From Aliisedimentitalea scapharcae (GTDB taxonomy: Bacteria > Pseudomonadota > Alphaproteobacteria > Rhodobacterales > Rhodobacteraceae), in assembly GCF_045277565.1 (NCBI RefSeq), contig NZ_CP123584.1, forward strand, positions 4,030,001 through 4,094,000: 64,000 nt of DNA. Reading direction: 5' to 3'. The notes beneath the pieces are model-generated. The model was not told the origin of the DNA, did no database searches, and saw only the letters and a program-made list of their open reading frames with translations. This document shows positions 30,738-40,085 of the stretch, in pieces. A program made the translations under genes and the position numbers. Position 1 is the stretch's first letter; each line of letters opens with the position of its first letter.

Positions 30738-33700
30738 TCAGGTTTTGAAAATCCGGTAGATCGCCGGGATGACCAGAACAGTTAGCAATGTGGATGACAG
30801 TAGCCCGAACAGCAGGGAAATCGCCAACCCCTGAAAAATCGGATCGGCCAGGATCACCACTGCGCCGATCATAGCCGCCACCGCCGTTAGCAGGATCGGC
30901 TTGAACCGAATGGCCCCCGCGGCCAACAGCACGTCTATCGTCGGTTTCTTCGGATCTCCTTCATGACGAATAAAATCCACCAACAGGATCGAGTTGCGCA
31001 CGATGATCCCTGCCAATGCGATGAACCCGATCATTGACGGTGCCGAAAAGGGTGCTCCGAACCACCAATGCCCGCCCATTATCCCGAGAAAGGTCAAGGG
31101 AATCGGCGTCAACACCACCAACGGCAACTTGAACGATCCGAACTGCGCAACCACCAGGATATAGATCCCCAGCAACGCCACCGCGAACGCCGCGCCCATG
31201 TCGCGGAAGGTCACAAACGTCACCTCCCATTCGCCATCCCACAACAAGGTCACATGACTTTCGTCTTCGGGCTGGCCATGCATGGCGATCACAGGTTTCT
31301 CGCCTTGCTTCCACTCCATCTGATCCAACGCATCGGCCACGGCCAACATACCATACAAGGGGGCTTCAAAATCTCCGGCCAATTCGGCGGTGACCATCTC
31401 TGCCGCGCGCCCATTGTGTCGGAAGATGGGAAAGGACATCTGTTCCTCGCTCACCTGGACCACATCGCCCAATTCCACCACACCGCGCGCGCCCGGTAAC
31501 ACGTTGGCCGGAATCGGAGTGGTCAGAAAACGTTCATCCACCACCCGATCGGCCTTGTCGCGTTCAACCCGGATCGGAATTGGACGGCGCCCATCACCAC
31601 GATGGGAATACCCCACAGTCTGTCCGCCGTTCAGCAGACCAACGGTAGAGAACACGTCGCCCTCCTCTACGCCAAAGAATTCGAGCTGATCCGAGGACAC
31701 TTTGACCTTTAACCGCCGTGCCGGTTCACCAAAGCTGTCATCTACATCCACCACATAAGGAACGGTTTCAAAGGCCGCACGGATCCGCGCGGCGGCCGCG
31801 CGCCGCGTGCTGGCATCCGGCCCGTAAACTTCGGCCAGCAAAGTCGCAATCACTGGCGGCCCCGGAGGCGGTTCAACCGTTTTCAAACTGGTGCCAGCCG
31901 GCACCTCCAGTTCACGGAGCAACCCCCGGATCTCGAGCGCAATTTCATGACTGGTACGGTCACGATCGTGTTTTGGGGCCAAATTGACCTGCACCTCGCC
32001 CAATTGGGGTTCAGCGCGCAAATAATAGTGACGCACCAGACCATTGAAGTTGAACGGTGCCGCCGCGCCAGCATGGGTTTGCAAGGACACAACCTCGGAG
32101 AGGCTCAACAGGGCCGTGGCCACATCCTGCGCCACCGCATCCGTTGCCTCGACCGACGCCCCCTCGGGCAAATCAATCACCACCGACAGTTCCGACTTGT
32201 TATCGAAGGGCAGCAGTTTGACCGTCACGTCTCGGGTGTACAGCGCCGCCATCGACCCAAAGCTGAGCGTGGCCACTATCAAAAGGAACAACCCCGACCG
32301 AGCTTTTGTCTTCAACACCGGGGCCGCCACGGCGGTATATATCCGGCCCAGCCGTCCCCCCTGCCCTTCGTCATGATGCACCGGTGCCCCTCCGGCGATC
32401 TTGATCATCAACCATGGCGTAATGATCACGGCCACAAAAAACGAAAAAATCATCGCCGCCGAGGCATTGGCGGGGATTGGGCTCATATAGGGGCCCATGA
32501 GACCGCTTACGAACAGCATCGGCAACAACGCGGCGACCACGGTCAGCGTTGCGACGATTGTCGGATTCCCCACTTCGGCCACAGCTCGGATCGCCTTGGT
32601 CACCCGATTTGCATCATCCTTCATCCCCCAATGACGGGCGATGTTTTCGATCACCACGATGGCGTCATCAACCAAAATTCCGATCGAAAATATCAACGCA
32701 AACAGCGACACCCGGTTCAGCGTATAGCCCATGATCCAGGCCGAAAACAGCGTCAGCAGGATTGTCACAGGAATGACCACGGCCACCACGATACTTTCGC
32801 GCCAACCTATGGCAAAAAATACCAACCCCACGATTGACACCGTAGCCAATCCCAAATGGAACAACAGTTCATTGGCCTTTTCATCCGCGGTTTCGCCGTA
32901 ATCCCGGGTGACCGTCACTCCGATCCCGTCGGGAACCAACCTGTGGTTCAGCATCTCGACCCGATGCAGGATCTCTTCTGCCACGACCACCGCATTGGCC
33001 CCGGCCCGTTTGGCGATGGCCAGTGTCACTGCCGGTGTGCGCAGAGCCTGCCCGGACTCATCCCGGGTCACATTCGCCACAATTTGGTCAGACCCATCCG
33101 GAACAAAGGAAATGTCGGCAACATCGCGCACATAAACCGGGCGGCCATCGCGTGCCGTCAAGACCAGGTTGCCTATATCTGCAGGCGCAGTCATCGTTTC
33201 ACCCGCGACCAGCGGAATCTGTTGGCCACCGTCCCGAACAAGTCCGGTAGAAAACGCCTGATTGGCGGCCTGCACTTTGCCCGCCAGCTGTTGCAGCGTC
33301 ACGCCGTACAGCGCCAACCGCTCGGGATCCGGGGCAATCCGGATCATCTCCTGAGCTTCACCAACGATATAGGTGAGGCCCACATTCTGGATTTTTGCCA
33401 CCTCAACCTGCAATTCCCGTGCGACGCGGGTCAGTTCATTGGACTGGGCCTCGTACCCCGGTTTTGGCGTCAGGGTCAGGGAAACGATGGCTACATCGTC
33501 AATTCCCCGGCCAACCACCAGAGGCTCGGCAATTCCCATCGGGATCCGGTCCATATTCGCGCGCAGCTTGTCATGCACTCGCAGAATGGCGCTGTCGGCC
33601 GGAGTGCCCGTCAGGAACCGGGCCGTAACCATCGCATAGTCATCTCGGGTCTGGCTGTAGATATGTTCGACGTCATTGATCGCCTTGACGATGGTTTCCA

Positions 33701-33932
33701 GCGGCTCGGTCACCAGCTTGACTGCATCTTCGGCCCCCAGCCCAGGTGCCTGAACATGAATATCAACCAGAGGGACCGAAATCTGTGGTTCTTCCTCGCG
33801 TGGCAGGCTGATCAGGGACACCAACCCAACAGCCAGCGCCGCCAGGATCATCAGGGGTGTCAACGGGGATTGGATGAAAGCCCGGGTCAGCGCCCCGGCC
33901 ATTCCCAAGGCAGGTTGCTTGCGTTCACTCAT
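30738..33932 (-). CDS. RND efflux transporter permease (AcrB family)
   Basis: This 1064-residue inner-membrane proton antiporter shows the typical RND layout: one N-terminal helix, a large periplasmic loop, helices 2-6, a second periplasmic loop and helices 8-12. The TM4 proton-relay motif FSIGILVDDAIVVIEN contains the essential Asp pair. The beginning ITRAFIQSPLTPLMILAALAVGL-like segment and LPREEEPQISVPLV are typical of the HAE-type subgroup in proteobacteria. Its start overlaps the adaptor gene stop by eight bases. No outer-membrane TolC-type gene is adjacent, so a distant one must be used. The substrate is unknown. Confidence 0.92.
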   Translation of the reverse strand: MSERKQPALGMAGALTRAFIQSPLTPLMILAALAVGLVSLISLPREEEPQISVPLVDIHVQAPGLGAEDAVKLVTEPLETIVKAINDVEHIYSQTRDDYAMVTARFLTGTPADSAILRVHDKLRANMDRIPMGIAEPLVVGRGIDDVAIVSLTLTPKPGYEAQSNELTRVARELQVEVAKIQNVGLTYIVGEAQEMIRIAPDPERLALYGVTLQQLAGKVQAANQAFSTGLVRDGGQQIPLVAGETMTAPADIGNLVLTARDGRPVYVRDVADISFVPDGSDQIVANVTRDESGQALRTPAVTLAIAKRAGANAVVVAEEILHRVEMLNHRLVPDGIGVTVTRDYGETADEKANELLFHLGLATVSIVGLVFFAIGWRESIVVAVVIPVTILLTLFSAWIMGYTLNRVSLFALIFSIGILVDDAIVVIENIARHWGMKDDANRVTKAIRAVAEVGNPTIVATLTVVAALLPMLFVSGLMGPYMSPIPANASAAMIFSFFVAVIITPWLMIKIAGGAPVHHDEGQGGRLGRIYTAVAAPVLKTKARSGLFLLIVATLSFGSMAALYTRDVTVKLLPFDNKSELSVVIDLPEGASVEATDAVAQDVATALLSLSEVVSLQTHAGAAAPFNFNGLVRHYYLRAEPQLGEVQVNLAPKHDRDRTSHEIALEIRGLLRELEVPAGTSLKTVEPPPGPPVIATLLAEVYGPDASTRRAAAARIRAAFETVPYVVDVDDSFGEPARRLKVKVSSDQLEFFGVEEGDVFSTVGLLNGGQTVGYSHRGDGRRPIPIRVERDKADRVVDERFLTTPIPANVLPGARGVVELGDVVQVSEEQMSFPIFRHNGRAAEMVTAELAGDFEAPLYGMLAVADALDQMEWKQGEKPVIAMHGQPEDESHVTLLWDGEWEVTFVTFRDMGAAFAVALLGIYILVVAQFGSFKLPLVVLTPIPLTFLGIMGGHWWFGAPFSAPSMIGFIALAGIIVRNSILLVDFIRHEGDPKKPTIDVLLAAGAIRFKPILLTAVAAMIGAVVILADPIFQGLAISLLFGLLSSTLLTVLVIPAIYRIFKT

Positions 33933-34881
33933 GGCTGATCACCACCAGGTCCCCAGCGGACAGACCACTGAGCACTTCGGTCCGTTCGTCCACAATTTCT
34001 CCCAGCACCACGGCGCGCTCGACCTGCCCGCCGTCATGCTGCACCGTCACAAAATCCAACCCCATGCGAGAGGAAACCGCATCTGACGGCACCAACAGCG
34101 CCGCGCGTTGACCAACCGGCAAATGCACCAGGACCCGCGCGTTGACGAAATCGGCATCGAATTCCGGGACATCGACGTCTGCAATCACACGGCCATTTTC
34201 AATCTGTGGATAGACCTTGGCCAGATGCCCCTCCTGCACTGTTCCGCTGCCCACGCGGATCGTGGCACCTTCTTTGAGGTCGACCCGATGACGTTCCGGC
34301 ACCGCAAGCCGCAGGAACAACCCGCCCCCCGCCAAGACCGCAACCGGCTCACCCGGCATCACAACACCGCCGCTGGTCACAGGCACATCCAGAACCCGCC
34401 CTGCCACAGGTGCAAACACCGACCCTTCGGCAACCTGCTGTTCAACCACTTGCTTCTGTGCCTGCTGAGCGTCGATCTGGCTGACCAGAACCGCGACCTG
34501 TGTGCGCAATGCATCCAGACGCTGGGCCGTCGTGACACCACGTTCCAGCAAGCCTTCGCCCCGTGTCAGTTCGGTCTTTGCATTTCCCAGTTGCGAAAGC
34601 AGCGCAGCAATCTGGGCCTCGACGGCCTGCAGTTGCAGCGCCAGCTTTTCATCATGGATCCTGGCCAACACCTGACCACGTTCCACCTGATCGCCCTCTT
34701 CAACGGTTAGCTCAATCAGCGTTCCACCGATCCGGGCCCGCGCCGGAACTGTATCTCGCGGTTCCACCTTGGCGAAAACCGCCTTCCATTCGGTCACCAT
34801 GACAGGCGTCAGCGCTTCCTGTGCCGAAATCACTGTGGGGATCAAGACCCCCATCATTATCGCAAATCCCAATTTCAACAT
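33925..34881 (-). CDS. RND efflux periplasmic adaptor (membrane fusion protein)
   Basis: This 318-residue secreted adaptor has a signal peptide (MLKLGFAIMMGVLIPTVISA). A split lipoyl/barrel-sandwich domain (RIGGTLIELTVEEGDQVERGQ; VFAPVAGRVLDVPVTSGGVV) flanks a coiled-coil hairpin (residues ~85-150, rich in Gln/Leu), followed by beta-barrel and membrane-proximal domains. It bridges the RND pump and an outer-membrane channel. AAGGAT precedes the ATG. It is translationally coupled to the downstream permease gene. Confidence 0.9.
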   Translation of the reverse strand: MLKLGFAIMMGVLIPTVISAQEALTPVMVTEWKAVFAKVEPRDTVPARARIGGTLIELTVEEGDQVERGQVLARIHDEKLALQLQAVEAQIAALLSQLGNAKTELTRGEGLLERGVTTAQRLDALRTQVAVLVSQIDAQQAQKQVVEQQVAEGSVFAPVAGRVLDVPVTSGGVVMPGEPVAVLAGGGLFLRLAVPERHRVDLKEGATIRVGSGTVQEGHLAKVYPQIENGRVIADVDVPEFDADFVNARVLVHLPVGQRAALLVPSDAVSSRMGLDFVTVQHDGGQVERAVVLGEIVDERTEVLSGLSAGDLVVISHE

Positions 34882-35084
34882 GGCGATATCCTTATCCGGC
34901 GCGTGTTCACCACTTCATATGCATATTTTAGAATATAATTCAATCCCTGCACCTCCATTCTGCTATCAGGTCGCACCGCGACACATCCGCGTGAGACCAG
35001 GTCCAATACCGACGCATGGTCGTTTACGGACAAGCGGCAGGACAACGGCCGAACAGGCTGTTTCAATCCAAAGAAAGGCCTGAC

Positions 35085-36611
35085 ATGGATGCGATCCGAC
35101 CACGCCGGACAAGGCGGCGAAACTCACCGCCCCTGGCGGCCCCACAGATCATCACTGGTGCCAAACGACTCATCCCGACCTATGATCTGGCGAGCGAAGA
35201 CCGCCTGGATCTGATCGAGGCGCGGTCAGATCAACTCCTCAAAGAAATCGGGGTCAGGTTTGTAGACGACCCGGAAGCCCTGCGCTTGTTTCATGACGCC
35301 GGGGCGGATGTTCAAGGCGAACGGGTCCGGTTCGAGCCGGGACACCTGCGTCAGATCCTGCGCGCATCGGCGTTGCCCTCGTTTACCCAGCACGCCCGCA
35401 ACCCCGCGCGATCAATCCAGATCGGTGGCGACAACGTGGTTTTTGGCCCCGGCTATGGCATGCCATTTGTTCGGGATCTGGACAACGGGCGCCGGTATGG
35501 CACGATCCGGGATTTCGAAAATCTGATCAAGCTGACCTATATGTCCCCCTGGCTGCACCACTCCAGCGGAACAATCTGTGAACCCACGGACCTGCCAGTG
35601 AACAAACGCCACCTGGACATGGTGTATGCCCACCTGACCTGCTCGGACAAACCCTTCATGGGGTCTGTCACGGCTCCTGAGCGGGCCAGAGACAGCATCG
35701 CCATGGCTCGCATCGCCTTTGGAGCCAGCTTTGTCGATCAAAACTGTGTAATCATGGCCAATATCAACATGAACTCCCCGCTGGTTTTTGACCACGCCAT
35801 GTCCAGTGCAATCCGAATATATGCCGAAGCCAACCAATGCCCCGTGATTGTGCCCTTTGTGCTGGGCGGCGCAACGGCTCCGGTATCCATGACCGCCGCG
35901 GTGACCCAGGCCTATTCAGAAGTGTTGGTCGGCAGCGCACTGGGACAATTGGCCCGCCCGGGTTCTCCGGTCATTTTCGGCAATTTCGTCACCACCGTGG
36001 ACCTCAAATCCGGGTCGCCTACCTTTGGCACACCCGAAGCCGCTCTTGGGTCTTATGTGGCCGGGCAGTTGGGGCGCCGCATAGGGTTGCCGTTGCGCTG
36101 TTCGGGTGCGTTTTCAGCGTCAAAACTGCCAGATGCACAGTCAATGATGGAATCCGTGACAGCTTTGCAGGCAGCCGTGATGAGTGGTGCCAATTTCGTT
36201 CTGCAATCGGCCGGCTGGTTGGAAGGAGCGTTAACCATGTCCTACGAAAAGTTGGTCATGGACGCGGACTACCTGGGCTCTTTGCACATCTTTCTCAAAG
36301 GTCTCCCCTTTGACGATGAGGCCTTTGCCATGGATGCCTTTGGCGAAGTGGGCCCTGGTGGACATTTCTTTGGCTGCGGCCATACGATGCGGCATTATCA
36401 GGACGCATTTTATGACGCTGTGCTGTCAGACAAGCAAAATTTCGAAACTTGGAGCGACCGAGGCAGCCAAGACATGGTGCAGCGCGCCAATCAGAAATGG
36501 AAACGCGATTTGGAGCAGTATGAAGCCCCAATCTTGGACCCCGCGGTGAACGATGAACTGCTCTCCTTTATGGCCAAGCGTAAAGAAGATTTACCGGACA
36601 CCTGGCATTAG
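35085..36611 (+). CDS. MttB-superfamily methyltransferase (non-pyrrolysine)
   Basis: This 508-residue protein of the trimethylamine methyltransferase (MttB) family starts at the ATG at 35085 after AAAGG; the in-frame extension upstream is probably untranslated. The whole TIM-barrel is present without an internal TAG codon, so it is not a pyrrolysine enzyme. Non-Pyl members transfer methyl groups from quaternary amines, such as glycine betaine, to a corrinoid protein. No corrinoid protein, corrinoid activator or MtaA-like gene is adjacent. The dimethylglycine-dehydrogenase-like gene and serine cycle elsewhere in the window agree with methylated-amine use. Substrate remains open. Confidence 0.82.
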   Translation: MDAIRPRRTRRRNSPPLAAPQIITGAKRLIPTYDLASEDRLDLIEARSDQLLKEIGVRFVDDPEALRLFHDAGADVQGERVRFEPGHLRQILRASALPSFTQHARNPARSIQIGGDNVVFGPGYGMPFVRDLDNGRRYGTIRDFENLIKLTYMSPWLHHSSGTICEPTDLPVNKRHLDMVYAHLTCSDKPFMGSVTAPERARDSIAMARIAFGASFVDQNCVIMANINMNSPLVFDHAMSSAIRIYAEANQCPVIVPFVLGGATAPVSMTAAVTQAYSEVLVGSALGQLARPGSPVIFGNFVTTVDLKSGSPTFGTPEAALGSYVAGQLGRRIGLPLRCSGAFSASKLPDAQSMMESVTALQAAVMSGANFVLQSAGWLEGALTMSYEKLVMDADYLGSLHIFLKGLPFDDEAFAMDAFGEVGPGGHFFGCGHTMRHYQDAFYDAVLSDKQNFETWSDRGSQDMVQRANQKWKRDLEQYEAPILDPAVNDELLSFMAKRKEDLPDTWH

Positions 36612-36650
36612 GCATCGCGCCAGGTATCCCAGTCTGTCGTTCAACACCGG

Positions 36651-36788
36651 TGGGCTCCCGCCAACCGGCGACGCTCCCTTGCGGGACCATCTTCGGTTGT
36701 TGGGCGTGGCATTGCACCTTTAGGGTGCAATGCCACGCCCAACGGGAACGGGGTCTCGAATGAGACCCCTGTGACGGGCGGGAGCCCA
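36651..36788. repeat. Nested inverted repeats between mttB-like and reductive dehalogenase genes
   Basis: Outer 12-bp arms TGGGCTCCCGCC (36651-36662) and GGCGGGAGCCCA (36777-36788) enclose two further hairpins. One is a perfect 20-bp stem at 36699-36718 / 36724-36743 with a 5-base loop. The other is an 8-bp stem at 36750-36757 / 36762-36769. The genes on both sides end here, so it probably works as a bidirectional terminator. The outer symmetric arms are more elaborate than a terminator needs. Confidence 0.7.
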
Positions 36789-36797
36789 TCGCGTTCA

Positions 36798-39700
36798 TTA
36801 AAGATCAACGGTGATTTCCCCACCCTCTTCAACCGCTCGGCTTTGACAAAGGATAATAGCCCCTTCTCGCTGAGCTTTAGACAGAACAAAATCCCTGTGT
36901 TCCACCTCGCCCGAGATCAGCCCGCATTTGCAGACACCGCAAATCCCGTCAGAACATTTGACGTCGATATGAATGCCATTTGCAGCCAAAACATCCGTAG
37001 CAGTCTGGTCGGCGGGCACCTGCAACACCTGACCGGAACGGGCCAGCTTCAAGACAAACGGCCGGTTTTCATAGTCGGGCACCTCGGGTACCGAAAAATA
37101 CTCGAGATGCCGAGCCGTCTCTGGGAAACCTTGCCGTTCAGCGGCATCAAGCACTGACGCCATGTAGCGATCAGGTCCACAGGTGTAGACATGCCACCCG
37201 GATTGATACCCTGCCAGCACTCCATCCAGATCCGCCCGACTGCCTTCGTCCGAGATGTGCAGCGTCACGCAATCGGCCCAAGGCACCGTTTCCAAATCTG
37301 ACAGAAACCCGCCACTTGCACGGGATGAGACAGAGTAATGAACTTCGAATTTCGCGCCCAGCGCATACAGCCGATGCGCCATCGCCATCATTGGCGTGAT
37401 CCCGATCCCACCCCCCATGAGAAAACTTTTCTGCGCCGCTTCCTCCAGAGCAAAATGATTGATCGGCTTCGAGATGAAAACCTTGCGCCCCTCTGCAAAG
37501 ATTCTGTGCAGCAACAGCGACCCGCCGCGTCCTTTGTCTTCGCGCAACACGCCAATCTGATATCTGGACCGATCCGCAGGGTCGCCGGACATGGAATACT
37601 GACGCAGGAATTCAGGTGCCACCACAATATCCAGATGCGCCCCTGCCGTCCATTCAGGTAAGTCGGTCCCATCAATCGCACGAAATTCGAATTTGGCCAC
37701 GTCGCTTCCCATCTGCTCGGCCTTGGCGACAACCACTTGCAACACCGGGCTCTCGCCATCGTTTTCATAGCGATGTTCCCAGGCCCCAGTCTCGCCTCGC
37801 GCCCGTCGGGATTGATACTCCTCGGCCGTGATCATAGCTTGATAGGCTTCGATCCCGGCCTCGCGGTCCATGGGAAAAGGGTAAGGCCAGGGGTGCGGGG
37901 CCAAAGGAGCTGGATAGACCGCCAGGGTCTGATCGGCGAAATTCAACGTCAGATCCTTTTGCAGGGCGCGGGTGTTTACTGGATTGGGCGTGGGCTGATA
38001 CGCGCCTGCGGTGTCCAACTCCAGATCCCACCACCACTTTTTGACTGGGTTGACCTCACCATTGCCAACCAGATCATCCAATTTGGCCAGAGCCGGAGCC
38101 GTCTTGGGGAAATTCATCGCTGCCCATCGAAACGGAACCTCGGCAAACAATCCCTCCAGATTCCACGGGCAGGTTTTCATGCACCGGCCACACATGGCCC
38201 CGCCCGGTGTTCCGATCCGATACGTGGTGCACTTCTGGCTGTCCGATTTCCAGATCTCATACCCGTTAAACATCAACTTGGGACCAGCAGTGATTGCACC
38301 GCTCGGACATTCACGGGCACATTTGTTGCAGCTGCTACAAAAATTTTGCAGGCCAAAATCGATCGGTTTATCGTGTGTCAGCGGCATATCTGTGGTCACA
38401 ACACCCGACTTTAGACGCGGTCCAAGAAACGGATTCAGGATCACTTCACCAATGCGGCTCACCTCGCCCAGACCACTCAGCAACAACAGTGGAGGCTGCA
38501 ACACTTCACCGTCCAAAACAGTATGGGCCTTGGCCTTGTAGCCCAAGTTGCGGATCTGACGTGCGATAACTCCCCCCAAAAGGGAAAACCGCAGATAGGC
38601 CCGCATGGATTGAGCCACCGCGATCCAATCATCCCCCGACGTGCCATCAGTGGTCTCGAAACCCTGATCAATGATCATGCTGATCGCCTGGTCGTGATCT
38701 GGTTCAATCGGCGTGCCGGTCGCATCGTGGCTATACCAGGTCCAGTCTGGGCAACGCGATATCCCAACCGCGTCCACGCCCAGGAAATAACTGGCGGCCT
38801 TGATATTGGCAGCATTTCGGACCGCATCCGTCGGACGGGGCCCAGCGTCCGATGCTCCGTCCTGCAACAGAACAAAGGCACCCAGCATCCTTCGCTGTGC
38901 CATTGATGGTGCTGCCTTGCGGGCGTAGTGACCGCCCTTGGCCGCCTCCTGATTGGCCTTACCCATGTCTCCAAATTGAGCCCGGGCGAACATATCGGCG
39001 CGTTTGGGAACACGGGCGACATTGGGTTCATCTATATACGTGGTCGGCGTATCCACCCGCGAGAGGGTTTCGAAAGGATGCGGCCCATCCCTGAAAGCAC
39101 GCTTTTCATAGGGATCTCTGTTCAAAGCCGAGCGCCGCGACCCTGCACCAACCCACCAGCGCGGCCCCTTGATCTGCAATATCGGCTGCTGGTCCGGCGG
39201 CAGGAGCGGCCTGTCGTGGGCCAGATCGAAATCAGTGGTCACCACAGCCACGCCGAACCGCGCCCCAACATAGGGGTTGGTCAGTTCGCTGCCCCTTACC
39301 GAGGCCAACCCCGCCGCCACCGTCACCTTGTTCAGGTCCACATCCGAGGTGGTCGCAGTGTGGGCTTTGGCATCCCATCCCAACAGCCGGATGTAATTTG
39401 CGATCACCACTGCTGTCTCGGTCGCCCGCAAACAGGCCCGATGGTGCTGGGCATCCTGCAACCAATCACAGCCTATTTCATCGACCCCAGGATCCCGCGG
39501 CATGTCGTAAAGAAAAACGATAGCGTGGGTGTGGGCATCAATCGTGGTCGAGGGCGCGTTCATCGCATCCTTGAGGTCAGCCATGATCATATCAATACCC
39601 GAAGCCAGGGTTTTGGTCTGGCGCGTTTTCAGATCATGGGACAGTCGGTCAATGTCCGGGTTGCGATATGGTTGCTCCAGACGCGCCGCATTGGGAAGCG

Positions 39701-40007
39701 GGCCAATTCCGACCATGCTGGCATCAGAGAAATAACCAAAGGCCTTGATGTGGTTGGCGCGCGCTAACGGGGACTCGGGACAGCCGGCTCGCGCAGGGTT
39801 TACCTGCCCGTGTCGGATTGCATCCATCATCGCCTGGTATTCCCCCATTGCGTTGACGATCGAGGTCGGCATGTCGGGACGGCGGAAATTCAACGGGTGA
39901 AATGGGGGAACCGCGTCCAAGTCGGGCACGGGTCCACGCATCAATCGTTCAAGAGGAAATGGCCCCATGTGCAAGGGGCGGTTCCGGGTCGAAAAAAGCT
40001 GGGGCAT
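36798..40007 (-). CDS. Self-sufficient reductive dehalogenase: RdhA fused to NAD(P)H/FMN/[2Fe-2S] reductase
   Basis: This 1069-residue cytoplasmic enzyme starts at the ATG at 40007; longer open sequence upstream runs into the divergent regulator. Residues ~85-270 form a degenerate domain that repeats the fold of residues ~400-550 (YFSDASMVGIG against YFLGVDAVGIS; NPYVGARFGVAVVTTDF against NPFLGPRLKSGVVTTDM). Residues 400-615 are the RdhA cobalamin domain: Tyr425 in DWTWYSH, Lys491/493 in YKAKAH, DKPIDFG. Two ferredoxin-type [4Fe-4S] motifs follow: Cys557/560/563/567 and Cys593/606/609/613. Residues ~750-980 are a phthalate-dioxygenase-reductase module (FMN motif RQYSMSGD, nucleotide motif GGGIGITPMM). 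Residues 1018-1054 hold a plant-type [2Fe-2S] (CSDGICGVC, Cys1054). There is no Tat signal, so it is the catabolic, aerobic type, not the respiratory one. Confidence 0.9.
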   Translation of the reverse strand: MPQLFSTRNRPLHMGPFPLERLMRGPVPDLDAVPPFHPLNFRRPDMPTSIVNAMGEYQAMMDAIRHGQVNPARAGCPESPLARANHIKAFGYFSDASMVGIGPLPNAARLEQPYRNPDIDRLSHDLKTRQTKTLASGIDMIMADLKDAMNAPSTTIDAHTHAIVFLYDMPRDPGVDEIGCDWLQDAQHHRACLRATETAVVIANYIRLLGWDAKAHTATTSDVDLNKVTVAAGLASVRGSELTNPYVGARFGVAVVTTDFDLAHDRPLLPPDQQPILQIKGPRWWVGAGSRRSALNRDPYEKRAFRDGPHPFETLSRVDTPTTYIDEPNVARVPKRADMFARAQFGDMGKANQEAAKGGHYARKAAPSMAQRRMLGAFVLLQDGASDAGPRPTDAVRNAANIKAASYFLGVDAVGISRCPDWTWYSHDATGTPIEPDHDQAISMIIDQGFETTDGTSGDDWIAVAQSMRAYLRFSLLGGVIARQIRNLGYKAKAHTVLDGEVLQPPLLLLSGLGEVSRIGEVILNPFLGPRLKSGVVTTDMPLTHDKPIDFGLQNFCSSCNKCARECPSGAITAGPKLMFNGYEIWKSDSQKCTTYRIGTPGGAMCGRCMKTCPWNLEGLFAEVPFRWAAMNFPKTAPALAKLDDLVGNGEVNPVKKWWWDLELDTAGAYQPTPNPVNTRALQKDLTLNFADQTLAVYPAPLAPHPWPYPFPMDREAGIEAYQAMITAEEYQSRRARGETGAWEHRYENDGESPVLQVVVAKAEQMGSDVAKFEFRAIDGTDLPEWTAGAHLDIVVAPEFLRQYSMSGDPADRSRYQIGVLREDKGRGGSLLLHRIFAEGRKVFISKPINHFALEEAAQKSFLMGGGIGITPMMAMAHRLYALGAKFEVHYSVSSRASGGFLSDLETVPWADCVTLHISDEGSRADLDGVLAGYQSGWHVYTCGPDRYMASVLDAAERQGFPETARHLEYFSVPEVPDYENRPFVLKLARSGQVLQVPADQTATDVLAANGIHIDVKCSDGICGVCKCGLISGEVEHRDFVLSKAQREGAIILCQSRAVEEGGEITVDL

Positions 40008-40085
40008 GTCTGGCTGTCCACCGAGTCGCTTGAATTTGTGGTCTCCTTGACTATCGCAAACTCTTGGGGTCAATCTGTCACCCGA
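40008..40085. promoter_or_regulatory. Divergent promoter region of the dehalogenase and LuxR genes
   Basis: Only 78 bp separate the two start codons, so both promoters and any operator lie here. A TTGACT -35-like box on the plus strand is at 40049-40054. No palindrome was identified with certainty. Confidence 0.4.

Noticed and set aside
32856..33938. 360-residue plus-strand frame inside the RND pump gene
   Set aside because: Antisense shadow of the pump; composition unlike a protein.
35085..36611. Possible pyrrolysine methyltransferase
   Set aside because: No in-frame TAG; the frame is complete without readthrough.
36798..40007. Respiratory (organohalide-respiring) dehalogenase
   Set aside because: No Tat signal peptide, no RdhB membrane anchor, and a fused NAD(P)H reductase; the architecture is catabolic.
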